Shown: positions 46,089-55,290 of the stretch, piece after piece
Numbering within the stretch: position 1 is the stretch's first letter
Layout of the letters: each line of letters starts with the position of its first letter
NCBI RefSeq assembly: GCF_900107155.1
Contig: NZ_FNOX01000001.1
Coordinates: 807,457 to 871,456, forward strand
Direction: 5' to 3'
Length of the DNA stretch: 64,000 bases
Source of the DNA: Pseudomonas salomonii
Lineage (GTDB): Bacteria > Pseudomonadota > Gammaproteobacteria > Pseudomonadales > Pseudomonadaceae
Position numbers and translations under genes: made by a program
The notes under the pieces: generated by a model
Database searches by the model: none
What the model was told of the DNA's origin: nothing
Seen by the model: the letters and a program-made list of their open reading frames with translations, nothing else

Positions 46089-46946
46089 ATGGCTGAAATT
46101 CTCACCCTGCGTGATGCGGTCAAGCGCTTCGTGAACGACGGCGATACCGTCGCCCTCGAAGGCTTCACCCATCTGATCCCTACGGCAGCGGGTCATGAAA
46201 TCATTCGTCAGGGCAAGAAAGACCTGACGCTGGTGCGCATGACGCCTGACCTGATCTACGACCAGTTGATCGGTGCCGGCTGCGCGCGCAAATTGATTTT
46301 CTCCTGGGGCGGCAACCCGGGCGTGGGTTCCCTGCATCGCCTGCGTGATGCGGTCGAAAAACAATGGCCGCAGCCGCTGGAGATCGAAGAACACAGCCAC
46401 GCCGACCTGGCCAATGCCTACGTCGCCGGTGCCTCCGGCCTGCCGTTTGCGGTGCTGCGCGCCTACGCCGGCTCCGACCTGCCCAAGGTCAACCCGCTGA
46501 TCAAGACCGTGACCTGCCCATTCACCGGCGAAGTGCTGGCGGCGGTGCCGTCGGTGCGCCCGGACATCACCGTGATCCACGCACAAAAGGCCGACCGCAA
46601 GGGCAACGTGCTGCTCTGGGGCATTCTCGGCGTGCAGAAGGAAGCGGCTCTGGCGGCCAAGCGTTGCATCGTCACCGTCGAAGAAATCGTCGATGACCTG
46701 AATGCGCCGATGAACAGTTGCGTATTGCCGACCTGGGCCCTGACCGCGGTATGCCACGTGCCCGGTGGCGCACATCCGTCCTACGCCCACGGCTACAACG
46801 AGCGCGACAATCGTTTCTATCAGGCGTGGGACCCAATCGCCCGTGACCGTGGGACTTTTACCGCGTGGATCGACGAATACATCCACGGCACCGCTGACTT
46901 CAGTGAATTCCAGGCCAAGCTGGCCCACGCGCAGGAGGCCAAGTAA
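46089..46946 (+). CDS. pcaI: 3-Oxoadipate CoA-transferase subunit A
   Basis: Start at 46089 gives the expected N-terminus (MAEILTLRDAVKRFVNDGDTVALEGFTHLIPTAAGHEI). The 285-residue alpha subunit, with PcaJ, moves CoA from succinyl-CoA to beta-ketoadipate. CoA-transferase family I signature: EGFTHLIPTAAGHEIIRQGK at the N-terminus and the SWGGNPGVGSLHRLRDAVE region. It is first of the block pcaIJF; its stop codon shares an A with the pcaJ ATG. Confidence 0.95.
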   Translation: MAEILTLRDAVKRFVNDGDTVALEGFTHLIPTAAGHEIIRQGKKDLTLVRMTPDLIYDQLIGAGCARKLIFSWGGNPGVGSLHRLRDAVEKQWPQPLEIEEHSHADLANAYVAGASGLPFAVLRAYAGSDLPKVNPLIKTVTCPFTGEVLAAVPSVRPDITVIHAQKADRKGNVLLWGILGVQKEAALAAKRCIVTVEEIVDDLNAPMNSCVLPTWALTAVCHVPGGAHPSYAHGYNERDNRFYQAWDPIARDRGTFTAWIDEYIHGTADFSEFQAKLAHAQEAK

Positions 46947-47725
46947 TGGCTTACTCGACCAATGAAATGATGACCGTCGCCGCCGCGCGCCGCCTCAAGA
47001 ACGGCTCGGTGTGCTTTGTCGGCATCGGCTTGCCTTCCAAGGCCGCCAACCTGGCACGCCTGACCTCGTCGCCGGACGTGGTGCTGATCTACGAATCCGG
47101 CCCGATTGGCGCCAAGCCAAGCGTATTGCCGCTGTCCATCGGTGACGGCGAACTGGCGGAAACCGCCGACACGGTAGTGCCGACCGGTGAGATTTTTCGC
47201 TACTGGCTGCAAGGCGGGCGCATTGACGTCGGCTTTCTCGGCGCCGCCCAGGTCGACCGTTTCGGCAATATCAACACCACCGTGGTGGGCGACTATCACC
47301 AACCCAAAGTGCGCCTGCCGGGTGCCGGTGGCGCGCCGGAGATTGCCGGCTCCGCCAAGAGCGTGTTGATCATCCTCAAGCAGTCGGCGCGCTCGTTTGT
47401 CGACAAGCTGGACTTCATTACCTCGGTCGGCCACGGCGAAGGCGGTGACTCACGCAAACGCCTGGGCCTGCCTGGCGCCGGCCCTGTAGGGATTATTACC
47501 GACCTGTGCATCATGGAGCCGGAGGAGGGCAGCCATGAGTTCGTGGTCACCGCGCTGCACCCTGGCGTCACCCGTGAGCAAGTGGTGGCGGCCACTGGTT
47601 GGGCGGTTCGTTTTGCCGACCACGTGAGCACCACCGCCGAGCCGACCGACGTTGAGCTGACTGCCCTGCGTGATCTCGAAGCGCGCACTGCCGCTGCCCA
47701 CGGCCAAGCACCGGGAGAAGCCTGA
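46946..47725 (+). CDS. pcaJ: 3-Oxoadipate CoA-transferase subunit B
   Basis: The 259-residue beta subunit carries the catalytic glutamate in [27 protein letters not shown] (Y-E-S-G, about residue 51). [12 protein letters not shown] is another conserved block. It is translationally coupled to both pcaI (overlap at the ATG) and pcaF (TGATG). Heterodimers with PcaI form beta-ketoadipyl-CoA. Confidence 0.95.
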   Translation: MAYSTNEMMTVAAARRLKNGSVCFVGIGLPSKAANLARLTSSPDVVLIYESGPIGAKPSVLPLSIGDGELAETADTVVPTGEIFRYWLQGGRIDVGFLGAAQVDRFGNINTTVVGDYHQPKVRLPGAGGAPEIAGSAKSVLIILKQSARSFVDKLDFITSVGHGEGGDSRKRLGLPGAGPVGIITDLCIMEPEEGSHEFVVTALHPGVTREQVVAATGWAVRFADHVSTTAEPTDVELTALRDLEARTAAAHGQAPGEA

Positions 47726-48924
47726 TGCGCGACGTCTTTATCTGTGATGCCATCCGCACGCCCATCGGCCGTTTCGGTGGTGGTTTGTCCACGGTGCGCG
47801 CCGATGACTTGGCAGCCTTGCCGATCAAGGCGCTGATCGAGCGCAACCCGTCGGTGGACTGGAACGCGGTCGACGAAGTATTCCTTGGTTGCGCCAACCA
47901 GGCCGGTGAAGACAACCGCAACGTCGCGCGTATGGCGTTGCTGTTGGCGGGCTTGCCGGACAGCATTCCGGGCGTGACCCTCAACCGCCTGTGCGCCTCG
48001 GGCATGGACGCGATCGGCACGGCCTTTCGCGCCATCGCCAGCGGCGAAATGGAGCTGGCGATTGCCGGTGGCGTCGAGTCGATGTCCCGTGCGCCATTTG
48101 TGATGGGCAAGGCTGACGCGGCGTTTTCACGCAACATGAAGCTGGAAGACACCACCATCGGCTGGCGCTTTATCAACCCGTTAATGAAGGCCCAATACGG
48201 CGTGGATGCGATGCCGCAAACCGCCGATAACGTCGCCGACGACTACAACGTGTCCCGCGCCGATCAGGACGCCTTCGCCCTGCGCAGCCAGCAACGCACC
48301 GCTGCCGCACAAGCCGCAGGGTTCTTTGCTGAAGAAATCGTGCCGGTGCGCGTCGCCCATAAAAAAGGCGAAACCCTGGTGGAGCACGACGAGCATCCAC
48401 GCGACACCACCCTGGAGGCCCTGGCCAAACTCAAGCCGGTTAATGGCCCGGATAAAACCGTCACCGCCGGCAATGCGTCGGGCGTGAATGACGGTGCGGC
48501 GGCGCTGATTCTGGCCTCTGCCGAAGCCGTCAAAAAGCACGGCCTCACCGCCCGCGCCCGCGTATTGGGTATGGCCAGCGCCGGTGTTGCGCCGCGTGTG
48601 ATGGGCATCGGCCCGGTGCCGGCGGTGCGCAAACTAGTGGAGCGCCTGGGGTTGGCGGTCACCGACTTTGACGTGATCGAACTCAACGAAGCCTTCGCCA
48701 GCCAAGGCCTGGCGGTGCTGCGTGAACTGGGGATTGCCGACGATGCCGCACAGGTCAACCCGAATGGCGGCGCCATCGCCCTTGGCCACCCGCTGGGCAT
48801 GAGCGGCGCGCGGTTGGTGCTGACGGCGCTGCATCAGTTGGAGAAAACCGGCGGCCGCAAAGGCCTGGCGACCATGTGTGTGGGCGTCGGCCAAGGCCTG
48901 GCCCTGGCGATTGAACGCGTCTAA
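47725..48924 (+). CDS. pcaF: Beta-ketoadipyl-CoA thiolase
   Basis: The 399-residue thiolase cleaves beta-ketoadipyl-CoA into succinyl-CoA and acetyl-CoA. Active-site Cys is in [20 protein letters not shown] (about residue 90), the second Cys is in [15 protein letters not shown] at the end, and the general base His is in [29 protein letters not shown] is typical of PcaF. TGATG joins it to pcaJ; pcaH follows after 17 bp, so the transcript probably continues. Confidence 0.95.
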   Translation: MRDVFICDAIRTPIGRFGGGLSTVRADDLAALPIKALIERNPSVDWNAVDEVFLGCANQAGEDNRNVARMALLLAGLPDSIPGVTLNRLCASGMDAIGTAFRAIASGEMELAIAGGVESMSRAPFVMGKADAAFSRNMKLEDTTIGWRFINPLMKAQYGVDAMPQTADNVADDYNVSRADQDAFALRSQQRTAAAQAAGFFAEEIVPVRVAHKKGETLVEHDEHPRDTTLEALAKLKPVNGPDKTVTAGNASGVNDGAAALILASAEAVKKHGLTARARVLGMASAGVAPRVMGIGPVPAVRKLVERLGLAVTDFDVIELNEAFASQGLAVLRELGIADDAAQVNPNGGAIALGHPLGMSGARLVLTALHQLEKTGGRKGLATMCVGVGQGLALAIERV

Positions 48925-48941
48925 TAAGAGAGGATTGCTCC

Positions 48942-49646
48942 ATGAGTGACAAGCCCGGTTACCGGCGCCCGCAAGCGGGCACCCAACCTGATTACCTGCA
49001 CCCGGCCTACCAGTCGACGAACCTGCGTTCGCCGTCCCAGCCATTGGTGTTTCTGCCGCACTCCTTGTCGGAAATAACCGGCCCGACCATCGGCGCCGAG
49101 CGGATCAACGAGAAGGACAACGACCTCACCGCCCAGCACGAAGGCGAGCCCCAGGGCGAGCGCATCATCATCCACGGCCGTGTGCTGGATGAAAACGGCC
49201 TGCCGGTGCCGGGCATTCTGGTGGAGATCTGGCAGGCCAACGCCGCCGGTCGCTACAACCACAAACGCGACCTGCACGACGCGCCGCTGGACCCGAACTT
49301 TACCGGCACCGGCCGCACCGTCACCGACGCCGACGGCTGGTACCAGTTCCAGACCATCAAACCCGGCGCTTACCCGTGGGGCAACCACCACAACGCGTGG
49401 CGCCCGGCGCATATTCACTTCTCGCTGTTTGGCCCCAGCGTGCTGACGCGGCTGGTCACGCAGATGTATTTCCCCGGCGACCCGCTGCTGGAATACGACC
49501 CGATCTACAACTGCGTGCCGGACACCAGCGCCAAGCAGCGCCTGATCGCGCGTTTTGATCTGGAAAAAACCGTTCCGTCCTATGCCCTCGGCTATCGCTG
49601 GGACATCGTTTTGCGCGGCCGCGACGCCACGCCGATGGAGAAATGA
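48942..49646 (+). CDS. pcaH: Protocatechuate 3,4-dioxygenase beta subunit
   Basis: The 234-residue subunit holds the non-heme Fe(III) that cleaves protocatechuate between its hydroxyl carbons. Iron ligands by comparison with P. putida PcaH are Tyr in AGRYNHKRD, Tyr in PGAYPWGNHH, and the two His in AHIHFSLFG. Signature VLDENGLPVPGILVEIWQANAAG precedes them. The stop TGA is two bases from the pcaG ATG, and the two make the alpha-beta protomer. Confidence 0.96.
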   Translation: MSDKPGYRRPQAGTQPDYLHPAYQSTNLRSPSQPLVFLPHSLSEITGPTIGAERINEKDNDLTAQHEGEPQGERIIIHGRVLDENGLPVPGILVEIWQANAAGRYNHKRDLHDAPLDPNFTGTGRTVTDADGWYQFQTIKPGAYPWGNHHNAWRPAHIHFSLFGPSVLTRLVTQMYFPGDPLLEYDPIYNCVPDTSAKQRLIARFDLEKTVPSYALGYRWDIVLRGRDATPMEK

Positions 49647-49647
49647 G

Positions 49648-50214
49648 ATGACCCTTAATGCGACCACGTCCCACACCGTCGGGCCGTATTACCATATCGG
49701 CCTGACCTGGCTGAACCGCGAAGACCTGACCGTGCCGGCCACCTTGGGCGAGCGCGTGGCAATCAGCGGGCAAGTGGTGGACGGCAACGGTGATGTCGTC
49801 AACGACGCCATGCTCGAAGTCTGGCAAGCCAATGCCGCCGGCAAGTACGACCACCCCGAAGACGAGCAGGCCAAGGCCGTCGATCCCAACTTCGAAGGGT
49901 TCGGCCGGGTGCCGGTGGACGCCGAAGGGCGTTTTCGGTTTACCACCATCAAGCCGGGCAGTGTGCCGGGCCTGCAAGGCACGACCCAGGCGCCGCATCT
50001 GGTGGTGCTGGTATTTGCCCGTGGCTTGGTGAAACACCTGCTGACGCGGATTTATTTTGACGGTGAAGCGTTGAATGGCGATGACCCGTTGCTGGCGTGT
50101 GTGCCGGCTGAACGTCGCGGCACGTTGATTGCCAAGCCGGATGCTCAGGGTGTGCATCAGTGGAATGTGATTTTGCGGGGCACAGACAAGGAAACGGTGT
50201 TCTTCGACTATTGA
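49648..50214 (+). CDS. pcaG: Protocatechuate 3,4-dioxygenase alpha subunit
   Basis: The 188-residue subunit resembles PcaH but lacks the Fe ligands (TTIKPGSVPGLQGTTQAPHLVVLVFARG takes the place of the His-x-His site), as expected for alpha. It starts TLNATTSHTVGPYYHIGL, typical of PcaG. It follows pcaH directly and is followed by a REP element at 50217, which may end the transcript. Confidence 0.95.
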   Translation: MTLNATTSHTVGPYYHIGLTWLNREDLTVPATLGERVAISGQVVDGNGDVVNDAMLEVWQANAAGKYDHPEDEQAKAVDPNFEGFGRVPVDAEGRFRFTTIKPGSVPGLQGTTQAPHLVVLVFARGLVKHLLTRIYFDGEALNGDDPLLACVPAERRGTLIAKPDAQGVHQWNVILRGTDKETVFFDY

Positions 50215-50216
50215 GT

Positions 50217-50329
50217 GATCGTTCCCACGCTCCGCGTGGGAACGCATCCTGTGACGCTCTGCGTCACGATTTACAGAGCGGACGCGGAGCGTCCCCGGCG
50301 GCATTCCCACGCAGAGCGTGGGAACGATC
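50217..50329. repeat. Paired REP of the GTTCCCACGCTC family, copy 4
   Basis: GATCGTTCCCACGCTCCGCG and CGCAGAGCGTGGGAACGATC are the outer arms, with GTGACGCTCTGCGTCAC and GGACGCGGAGCGTCC inside. It is two bases after the pcaG stop and splits pcaHG from pcaT. Confidence 0.93.
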
Positions 50330-50405
50330 ACCAAAAGTCTGCTTGCGGAACATGGTTGTTGCAAAGTATGTCTAGGCTATAACCGTTCCCACTGAGTAAA
50401 AAAAC

Positions 50406-51701
50406 ATGACAACAACAACGAGTCACTACACCGGAGAAGAACGCAGCAAACGGATTTTTGCGATTGTCGGGGCCTCCTCCGGCAATCTGGTCGAATGGTT
50501 CGACTTCTATGTGTATGCCTTCTGCGCGATCTATTTTGCCCCGGCGTTTTTCCCCTCGGACGATCCCACGGTCCAACTGCTCAACACCGCCGGTGTATTT
50601 GCCGCCGGGTTCCTGATGCGCCCTATTGGCGGCTGGCTGTTTGGCCGAGTGGCCGACAAGCACGGGCGTAAAAATTCGATGATGATCTCGGTGCTGATGA
50701 TGTGCGCCGGTTCCCTGGTCATCGCCTTTTTGCCCACCTACAAAGATATCGGCGCCTGGGCGCCGGCCCTGCTGCTGGTGGCTCGCCTGTTCCAGGGCCT
50801 GTCGGTGGGGGGCGAATACGGCACCACGGCGACCTACATGAGTGAAGTGGCACTCAAGGGCCAGCGCGGCTTTTTTGCCTCATTCCAATACGTGACCCTG
50901 ATCGGCGGCCAATTGCTGGCGGTGCTGGTGGTGGTGATCCTGCAACAGATCCTCAGCGAAGAAGAACTGCGCGCCTGGGGCTGGCGCATTCCGTTCGTGA
51001 TCGGCGCCATTGCTGCGGTGATCTCCCTGCTGCTGCGTCGCACCTTGAAAGAAACCACCAGCAAGGAAATGCGTGAAGACAAAGACGCCGGCAGCATCGT
51101 CGCGTTGTTCCGCGACCACGGCAAAGCGTTCATTACCGTGTTGGGCTACACCGCCGGTGGCTCGCTGATTTTCTACACCTTCACCACGTACATGCAGAAA
51201 TACCTGGTGAACACCGTGGGCATGCACGCCAAGACCTCGAGCTACATCATGACCGGCGCGCTGTTCCTGTACATGTGCATGCAGCCGCTGTTCGGCATGT
51301 TGGCCGACAAGATCGGTCGACGTAATTCGATGCTGTGGTTCGCAGGCCTGGGCACGCTGTTCACCGTGCCGATCCTGCTGACCCTGAAAACCGTCACCAG
51401 CCCGTTCCTGGCCTTTGTGCTGATCACCCTGGCCTTGGCGATCGTCAGCTTCTACACCTCGATCAGCGGCCTGGTCAAAGCCGAGATGTTCCCGCCGCAG
51501 GTGCGCGCACTGGGTGTGGGCCTGGCCTATGCGGTGGCGAATGCGATTTTCGGTGGTTCGGCTGAAGTTGTCGCGCTGAGCCTGAAATCCATCGGCATGG
51601 AAAATACCTTTTACTGGTACGTCACCGCGATGATGGCGGTCGCCTTCCTGTTCAGTCTGCGTCTGCCCAAACAGGCGGCTTATCTACACCACGACCTCTA
51701 G
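50406..51701 (+). CDS. pcaT: MFS dicarboxylate/beta-ketoadipate transporter PcaT
   Basis: The 431-residue MFS carrier of the metabolite:H+ symporter family (KgtP-like) has [24 protein letters not shown] in span 1, [23 protein letters not shown], and [22 protein letters not shown]. In P. putida the homolog PcaT imports beta-ketoadipate. Location between pcaG and pcaB in this cluster supports this name rather than a general ketoglutarate permease. It ends nine bases before pcaB. Confidence 0.9.
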   Translation: MTTTTSHYTGEERSKRIFAIVGASSGNLVEWFDFYVYAFCAIYFAPAFFPSDDPTVQLLNTAGVFAAGFLMRPIGGWLFGRVADKHGRKNSMMISVLMMCAGSLVIAFLPTYKDIGAWAPALLLVARLFQGLSVGGEYGTTATYMSEVALKGQRGFFASFQYVTLIGGQLLAVLVVVILQQILSEEELRAWGWRIPFVIGAIAAVISLLLRRTLKETTSKEMREDKDAGSIVALFRDHGKAFITVLGYTAGGSLIFYTFTTYMQKYLVNTVGMHAKTSSYIMTGALFLYMCMQPLFGMLADKIGRRNSMLWFAGLGTLFTVPILLTLKTVTSPFLAFVLITLALAIVSFYTSISGLVKAEMFPPQVRALGVGLAYAVANAIFGGSAEVVALSLKSIGMENTFYWYVTAMMAVAFLFSLRLPKQAAYLHHDL

Positions 51702-51710
51702 GGATGAGTT

Positions 51711-53075
51711 ATGACACTGCGCACGAGCAATCAACTGTTCGACGCTTACTTCACCGCTGACAGCATGGCCGAAGTGTTCTGCGACCAGGGACGTTTGCAG
51801 GGCATGCTGGATTTCGAAGCGGCGCTGGCCCGGGCCGAGGCCCGGGTCGGGTTGATTCCGCAAGCTGCCGTCGCGCCGATTGCCCAGGCGTGCCTGGCGT
51901 CGCTTTACGATGTGGACGCCCTCGGTGAGGCGATTGCCTCGGCGGGGAATTCGGCGATTCCACTGGTAAAGGCCTTGGGCAAGTTGATTGCCGCTGAAGA
52001 TGCAGGCGCCGAGCGTTACGTGCACCTGGGGGCGACCAGCCAGGATGTGATGGACACCGGGCTGGTGTTGCAACTGCGCCAGGCGTTGGCGCTGATTGAA
52101 GCGGACCTGGCGCAATTGGGCGAGGTGCTTGCTGTGCAGGCACAGCGTTATGCCGACGTGCCCCTGGCTGGGCGAACCTGGTTGCAGCATGCGACGCCGG
52201 TCACCCTCGGAATGAAAATCGCCGGTTGGCTGGGCGCGGTGACGCGCAGTCGCCAACGCCTGGCCGAGTTGAAGCCGCGCTTGCTGGTGCTGCAGTTCGG
52301 CGGTGCATCCGGCACCCTGGCGGCACTCGGTGAGCACGCCATGCCGGTGGCGCAGGCCTTGGCAACGGAGTTGCAACTGGGCCTGCCCGAGCAACCCTGG
52401 CACACCCAACGTGATCGGCTGGTGGAGTTTGCCGGCGTGCTCGGCCTGATCGCCGGCAGCCTCGGCAAGCTGGGGCGCGACCTCAGCCTGTTGATGCAGA
52501 CCGAAGCAGCGGAGCTGTTCGAGCCATCGGCGCCCGGCAAGGGCGGCTCGTCGACCATGCCGCACAAGCGTAACCCGGTGGGCGCCGCCGTATTGATCAG
52601 CGCGGCCACCCGCATGCCGGGGCTGGTGGCGACGATGTTCAGCGCCATGCCCCAGGAGCATGAGCGCAGCCTGGGCCTGTGGCACGCCGAGTGGGAAACC
52701 CTGCCGGAGATTTGCCGGCTGGTGTCGGGTGCCTTGAAACAGGCGCTGCTGGTAAGCCAAGGCCTGGAGGTCGACCCCGAGCGCATGGCGCGCAACCTTG
52801 ACCTCACCCAAGGCCTGGTGCTGGCCGAAGCCGTGAGCATCGTGCTTGCCCAACGCCTGGGCCGTGAGACCGCTCACCATCTTTTGGAGCAATGCTGTAA
52901 ACGCGCCGTCGCCGAACGGCGCCATCTGCGCGCAGTGCTGGCGGATGAAGCGCAGGTCACCGCCGAGTTGTCGGCGGCGGAGCTGGACCGCCTGCTCGAT
53001 CCGGCCCATTACCTGGGCCAGGCCCACACCTGGGTCACCCGCGCCGTAACCGACCATTTTGCATTGACCGCGTAA
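51711..53075 (+). CDS. pcaB: 3-Carboxy-cis,cis-muconate cycloisomerase
   Basis: The 454-residue enzyme belongs to the fumarase/aspartase superfamily. The signature GSSTMPHKRNPVGAAVLIS (about residue 280) carries the conserved Ser loop, LGATSQDVMDTGLVLQLRQ is the second block and GRTWLQHATPVTLGMKIAGWL the third. It turns 3-carboxymuconate into 4-carboxymuconolactone. Ten bases separate it from pcaD. Confidence 0.95.
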   Translation: MTLRTSNQLFDAYFTADSMAEVFCDQGRLQGMLDFEAALARAEARVGLIPQAAVAPIAQACLASLYDVDALGEAIASAGNSAIPLVKALGKLIAAEDAGAERYVHLGATSQDVMDTGLVLQLRQALALIEADLAQLGEVLAVQAQRYADVPLAGRTWLQHATPVTLGMKIAGWLGAVTRSRQRLAELKPRLLVLQFGGASGTLAALGEHAMPVAQALATELQLGLPEQPWHTQRDRLVEFAGVLGLIAGSLGKLGRDLSLLMQTEAAELFEPSAPGKGGSSTMPHKRNPVGAAVLISAATRMPGLVATMFSAMPQEHERSLGLWHAEWETLPEICRLVSGALKQALLVSQGLEVDPERMARNLDLTQGLVLAEAVSIVLAQRLGRETAHHLLEQCCKRAVAERRHLRAVLADEAQVTAELSAAELDRLLDPAHYLGQAHTWVTRAVTDHFALTA

Positions 53076-53085
53076 GGAGACCGCT

Positions 53086-53877
53086 GTGGCTTTTGTACAA
53101 CTGGCCGATGGCCCATTGCATTACCAACTGGACGGGCCTGAGGGCGCGCCGGTGCTGGTGCTGTCCAACTCGTTGGGCACCGACCTGCATATGTGGGACA
53201 TCCAGATCCCGGCCTTCATCAAGCACTTTCGCGTGCTGCGTTTCGACACCCGTGGGCATGGCAAATCCCTGGTCACCGAGGGCCCGTACAGCATTGAGCA
53301 ACTGGGTCATGACGTGATCGCGCTGCTGGATGCGCTGGATATCCAACGCGCGCATTTTTGCGGGCTGTCGATGGGTGGCCTGATCGGCCAGTGGCTGGGC
53401 ATTCACGCAGGTGATCGTCTGCTGCGTCTGGTGGTGTGTAACACCGCCGCCAGGATCGGCACGCCGGAAATCTGGAACCCACGTATCGAGATGGTGCTGC
53501 GCGACGGCGCGGCGGCCATGGTTGCATTGCGCGATGCGTCGATTGCACGCTGGTTCACCGCCGATTTCGCCGCCGCCAACCCGCACCAGGCCCAGCAGAT
53601 CACTGACATGCTCGCCGCCACATCGCCTCAAGGTTATGCCGCCAACTGCGCGGCCGTACGTGATGCGGATTTGCGCGAGCATCTGTCCAGGATCAAAGTG
53701 CCGACCCTGGCGATTGCCGGCACCGAAGATGCCGTCACGCCGCCGGCCGGCAGCCGCTTTATCCAGAACCAGGTCAAGGGCGCCGAGTACGCCGAGTTCT
53801 ACGCGGCGCACCTGTCCAACGTACAAGCCGGCGCGGCGTTCAGCCAGCGTGTCGTGGAATTTTTGCTGGCCCGTTAA
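53086..53877 (+). CDS. pcaD: 3-Oxoadipate enol-lactonase
   Basis: The 263-residue alpha/beta-hydrolase opens the enol-lactone to beta-ketoadipate. The nucleophile elbow is CGLSMGGLIGQW (G-x-S-x-G, about residue 93-97), the acid is in IAGTEDAVTPP and the His in YAAHLSNVQA. Start GTG after AAGGAG. pcaC begins ten bases after its stop, so PcaD and PcaC are separate proteins here, unlike the PcaL fusion of some actinobacteria. Confidence 0.95.
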   Translation: MAFVQLADGPLHYQLDGPEGAPVLVLSNSLGTDLHMWDIQIPAFIKHFRVLRFDTRGHGKSLVTEGPYSIEQLGHDVIALLDALDIQRAHFCGLSMGGLIGQWLGIHAGDRLLRLVVCNTAARIGTPEIWNPRIEMVLRDGAAAMVALRDASIARWFTADFAAANPHQAQQITDMLAATSPQGYAANCAAVRDADLREHLSRIKVPTLAIAGTEDAVTPPAGSRFIQNQVKGAEYAEFYAAHLSNVQAGAAFSQRVVEFLLAR

Positions 53878-53887
53878 GGAGCTTTTT

Positions 53888-54286
53888 GTGGACGAGAAAC
53901 AACGTTACGCCGATGGCCTGCAAGTGCGCCGCGAAGTGCTGGGCGACGCCCATGTCGACCGCAGCCTCAATGCCCTGACCGAGTTCAACAGCGAGTTCCA
54001 GGAAATGATCACCCGCCACGCCTGGGGTGATATCTGGACCCGCCCCGGCCTGCCGCGGCATACCCGCAGCCTGATCACCATCGCCATGCTGATCGGTATG
54101 AACCGCAGTGAAGAGTTGAAGCTGCACCTGCGCGCGGCCGCCAGCAACGGCGTGACCCGCGCCGAGATCAAGGAAGTGCTGATGCAAAGCGCGATCTACT
54201 GCGGCATACCGGCGGCGAATGCGACGTTCCACCTGGCCGAGTCGGTGTGGGATGAACTGGGCGTGGAGTCACGCCAGCAGGATTGA
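53888..54286 (+). CDS. pcaC: 4-Carboxymuconolactone decarboxylase
   Basis: The 132-residue CMD-family protein starts with GTG five bases after AAGGAG. Conserved residues are in WGDIWTRPGLPRHTRSLITIAMLIGMNR and LRAAASNGVTRAEIKEVLMQSAIYCGIPAANATFH. It decarboxylates 4-carboxymuconolactone to the enol-lactone used by PcaD. It is the last gene of the pca run; a convergent deacetylase gene follows after 33 bp. Confidence 0.95.
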   Translation: MDEKQRYADGLQVRREVLGDAHVDRSLNALTEFNSEFQEMITRHAWGDIWTRPGLPRHTRSLITIAMLIGMNRSEELKLHLRAAASNGVTRAEIKEVLMQSAIYCGIPAANATFHLAESVWDELGVESRQQD

Positions 54287-54319
54287 GCCTGAATGTGGGA
54301 GCCTTCTGTGTGTGCAAGG

Positions 54320-55216
54320 TCAGTGTGAGTCCGCATCCCACACCCAATTCCACACCCCCGGCAAATGCACGGCTTCATTCACATCCTTTACCGTGCGCGC
54401 CAATGCCGCGCGTTCCAGCCCGGCATGCTCGGTGTAGAACGGCTCGGCAGCGACCTTCATGCCGTTGACCCGCGCGCTGTCCATCAGGATCTGCAAGTAT
54501 TCCTGCATATGCCTGGCGGTGTAGCGATTGATATCGTGGAAGGTCACCACCACCGGTATCACACCGTCCACCGTCGGCAGTTCGCCCACGGCAATGCGCT
54601 CGCGCACCACCGACAGTTGCCGATACAAATTCGCCCGCCGGCGTGGGCTGGCATTGAACCCCCAGATCTTGCCGTCATTGGCACTCAGGTCCGTGAGCAA
54701 TACCTGCATGCCATGGCGCTGGTAAGCGGCGAAGGTGCGCTTGTCATAGTTCCAGAACGGCGGGCGTACCAGCGTCGGTGCGGTGCCGGTGATTGAGGCA
54801 ATGTCGGCTGCGCCCTCGGTGAGGGTGCTTTCCAGCTCGGCATCACTGAGCCAGCGATGGTTGGTGTGAAACGCCGTGGCCGTGTGGAACGCCAGCACAT
54901 GCCCGGCGGCGTATTCGCGCGCCATGGTCTTGCGACCCCGCGGGCTGCCACCGGAGCGGGACGCTTCGGTCTGCAGGAAAAACACCGCCTTGATGCCTGG
55001 CAGCACCGGGTTATGCGCGAGGTCGGCAATCACGGAGCGGCTGGGGTTGTTGTAGCCAGAGGCGCTGGGGCCGTCATCGAAGGTCAACAGGAAGCGGATC
55101 GGCGCCTGGGTTTGCAGGCGTTGTTCGGTCTGCGGCGTCAGAACGACAGGTGCGCCGATGCAGCCGCAAAGGCTCAGGGCCAGGACCAGCATGACGAAGG
55201 ATTTCATGGTGTGCAT
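54320..55216 (-). CDS. Polysaccharide-deacetylase-family lipoprotein
   Basis: The 298-residue protein has a lipoprotein-like signal (SFVMLVLALSLCGC), then a NodB-type domain. Motif 1 is LLTFDDGPSASG (DD metal/base pair); motif 2 is near VLAFHTATAFHTNHRW; motif 3 is RPPFWNYDKRT; and FHDINRYTA is the His motif near the C-terminus. It is probably outer-membrane-anchored and acts on chitin, PNAG or peptidoglycan-like chains. It may be cotranscribed after the OprD porin gene. Substrate is not known. Confidence 0.82.
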   Translation of the reverse strand: MHTMKSFVMLVLALSLCGCIGAPVVLTPQTEQRLQTQAPIRFLLTFDDGPSASGYNNPSRSVIADLAHNPVLPGIKAVFFLQTEASRSGGSPRGRKTMAREYAAGHVLAFHTATAFHTNHRWLSDAELESTLTEGAADIASITGTAPTLVRPPFWNYDKRTFAAYQRHGMQVLLTDLSANDGKIWGFNASPRRRANLYRQLSVVRERIAVGELPTVDGVIPVVVTFHDINRYTARHMQEYLQILMDSARVNGMKVAAEPFYTEHAGLERAALARTVKDVNEAVHLPGVWNWVWDADSH

Positions 55217-55290
55217 GTGCTCGAATAGAGGCCGCTGCTGGGCGGATCAGCAGCGGCAGGCGCGCACCATACAGTAAGTCCGACGCCGGT

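Noticed and set aside
28829..50329. REP copies considered as a CRISPR array
   Set aside because: The copies are scattered over 20 kb, are palindromic, have no regular spacers and no cas genes are present.
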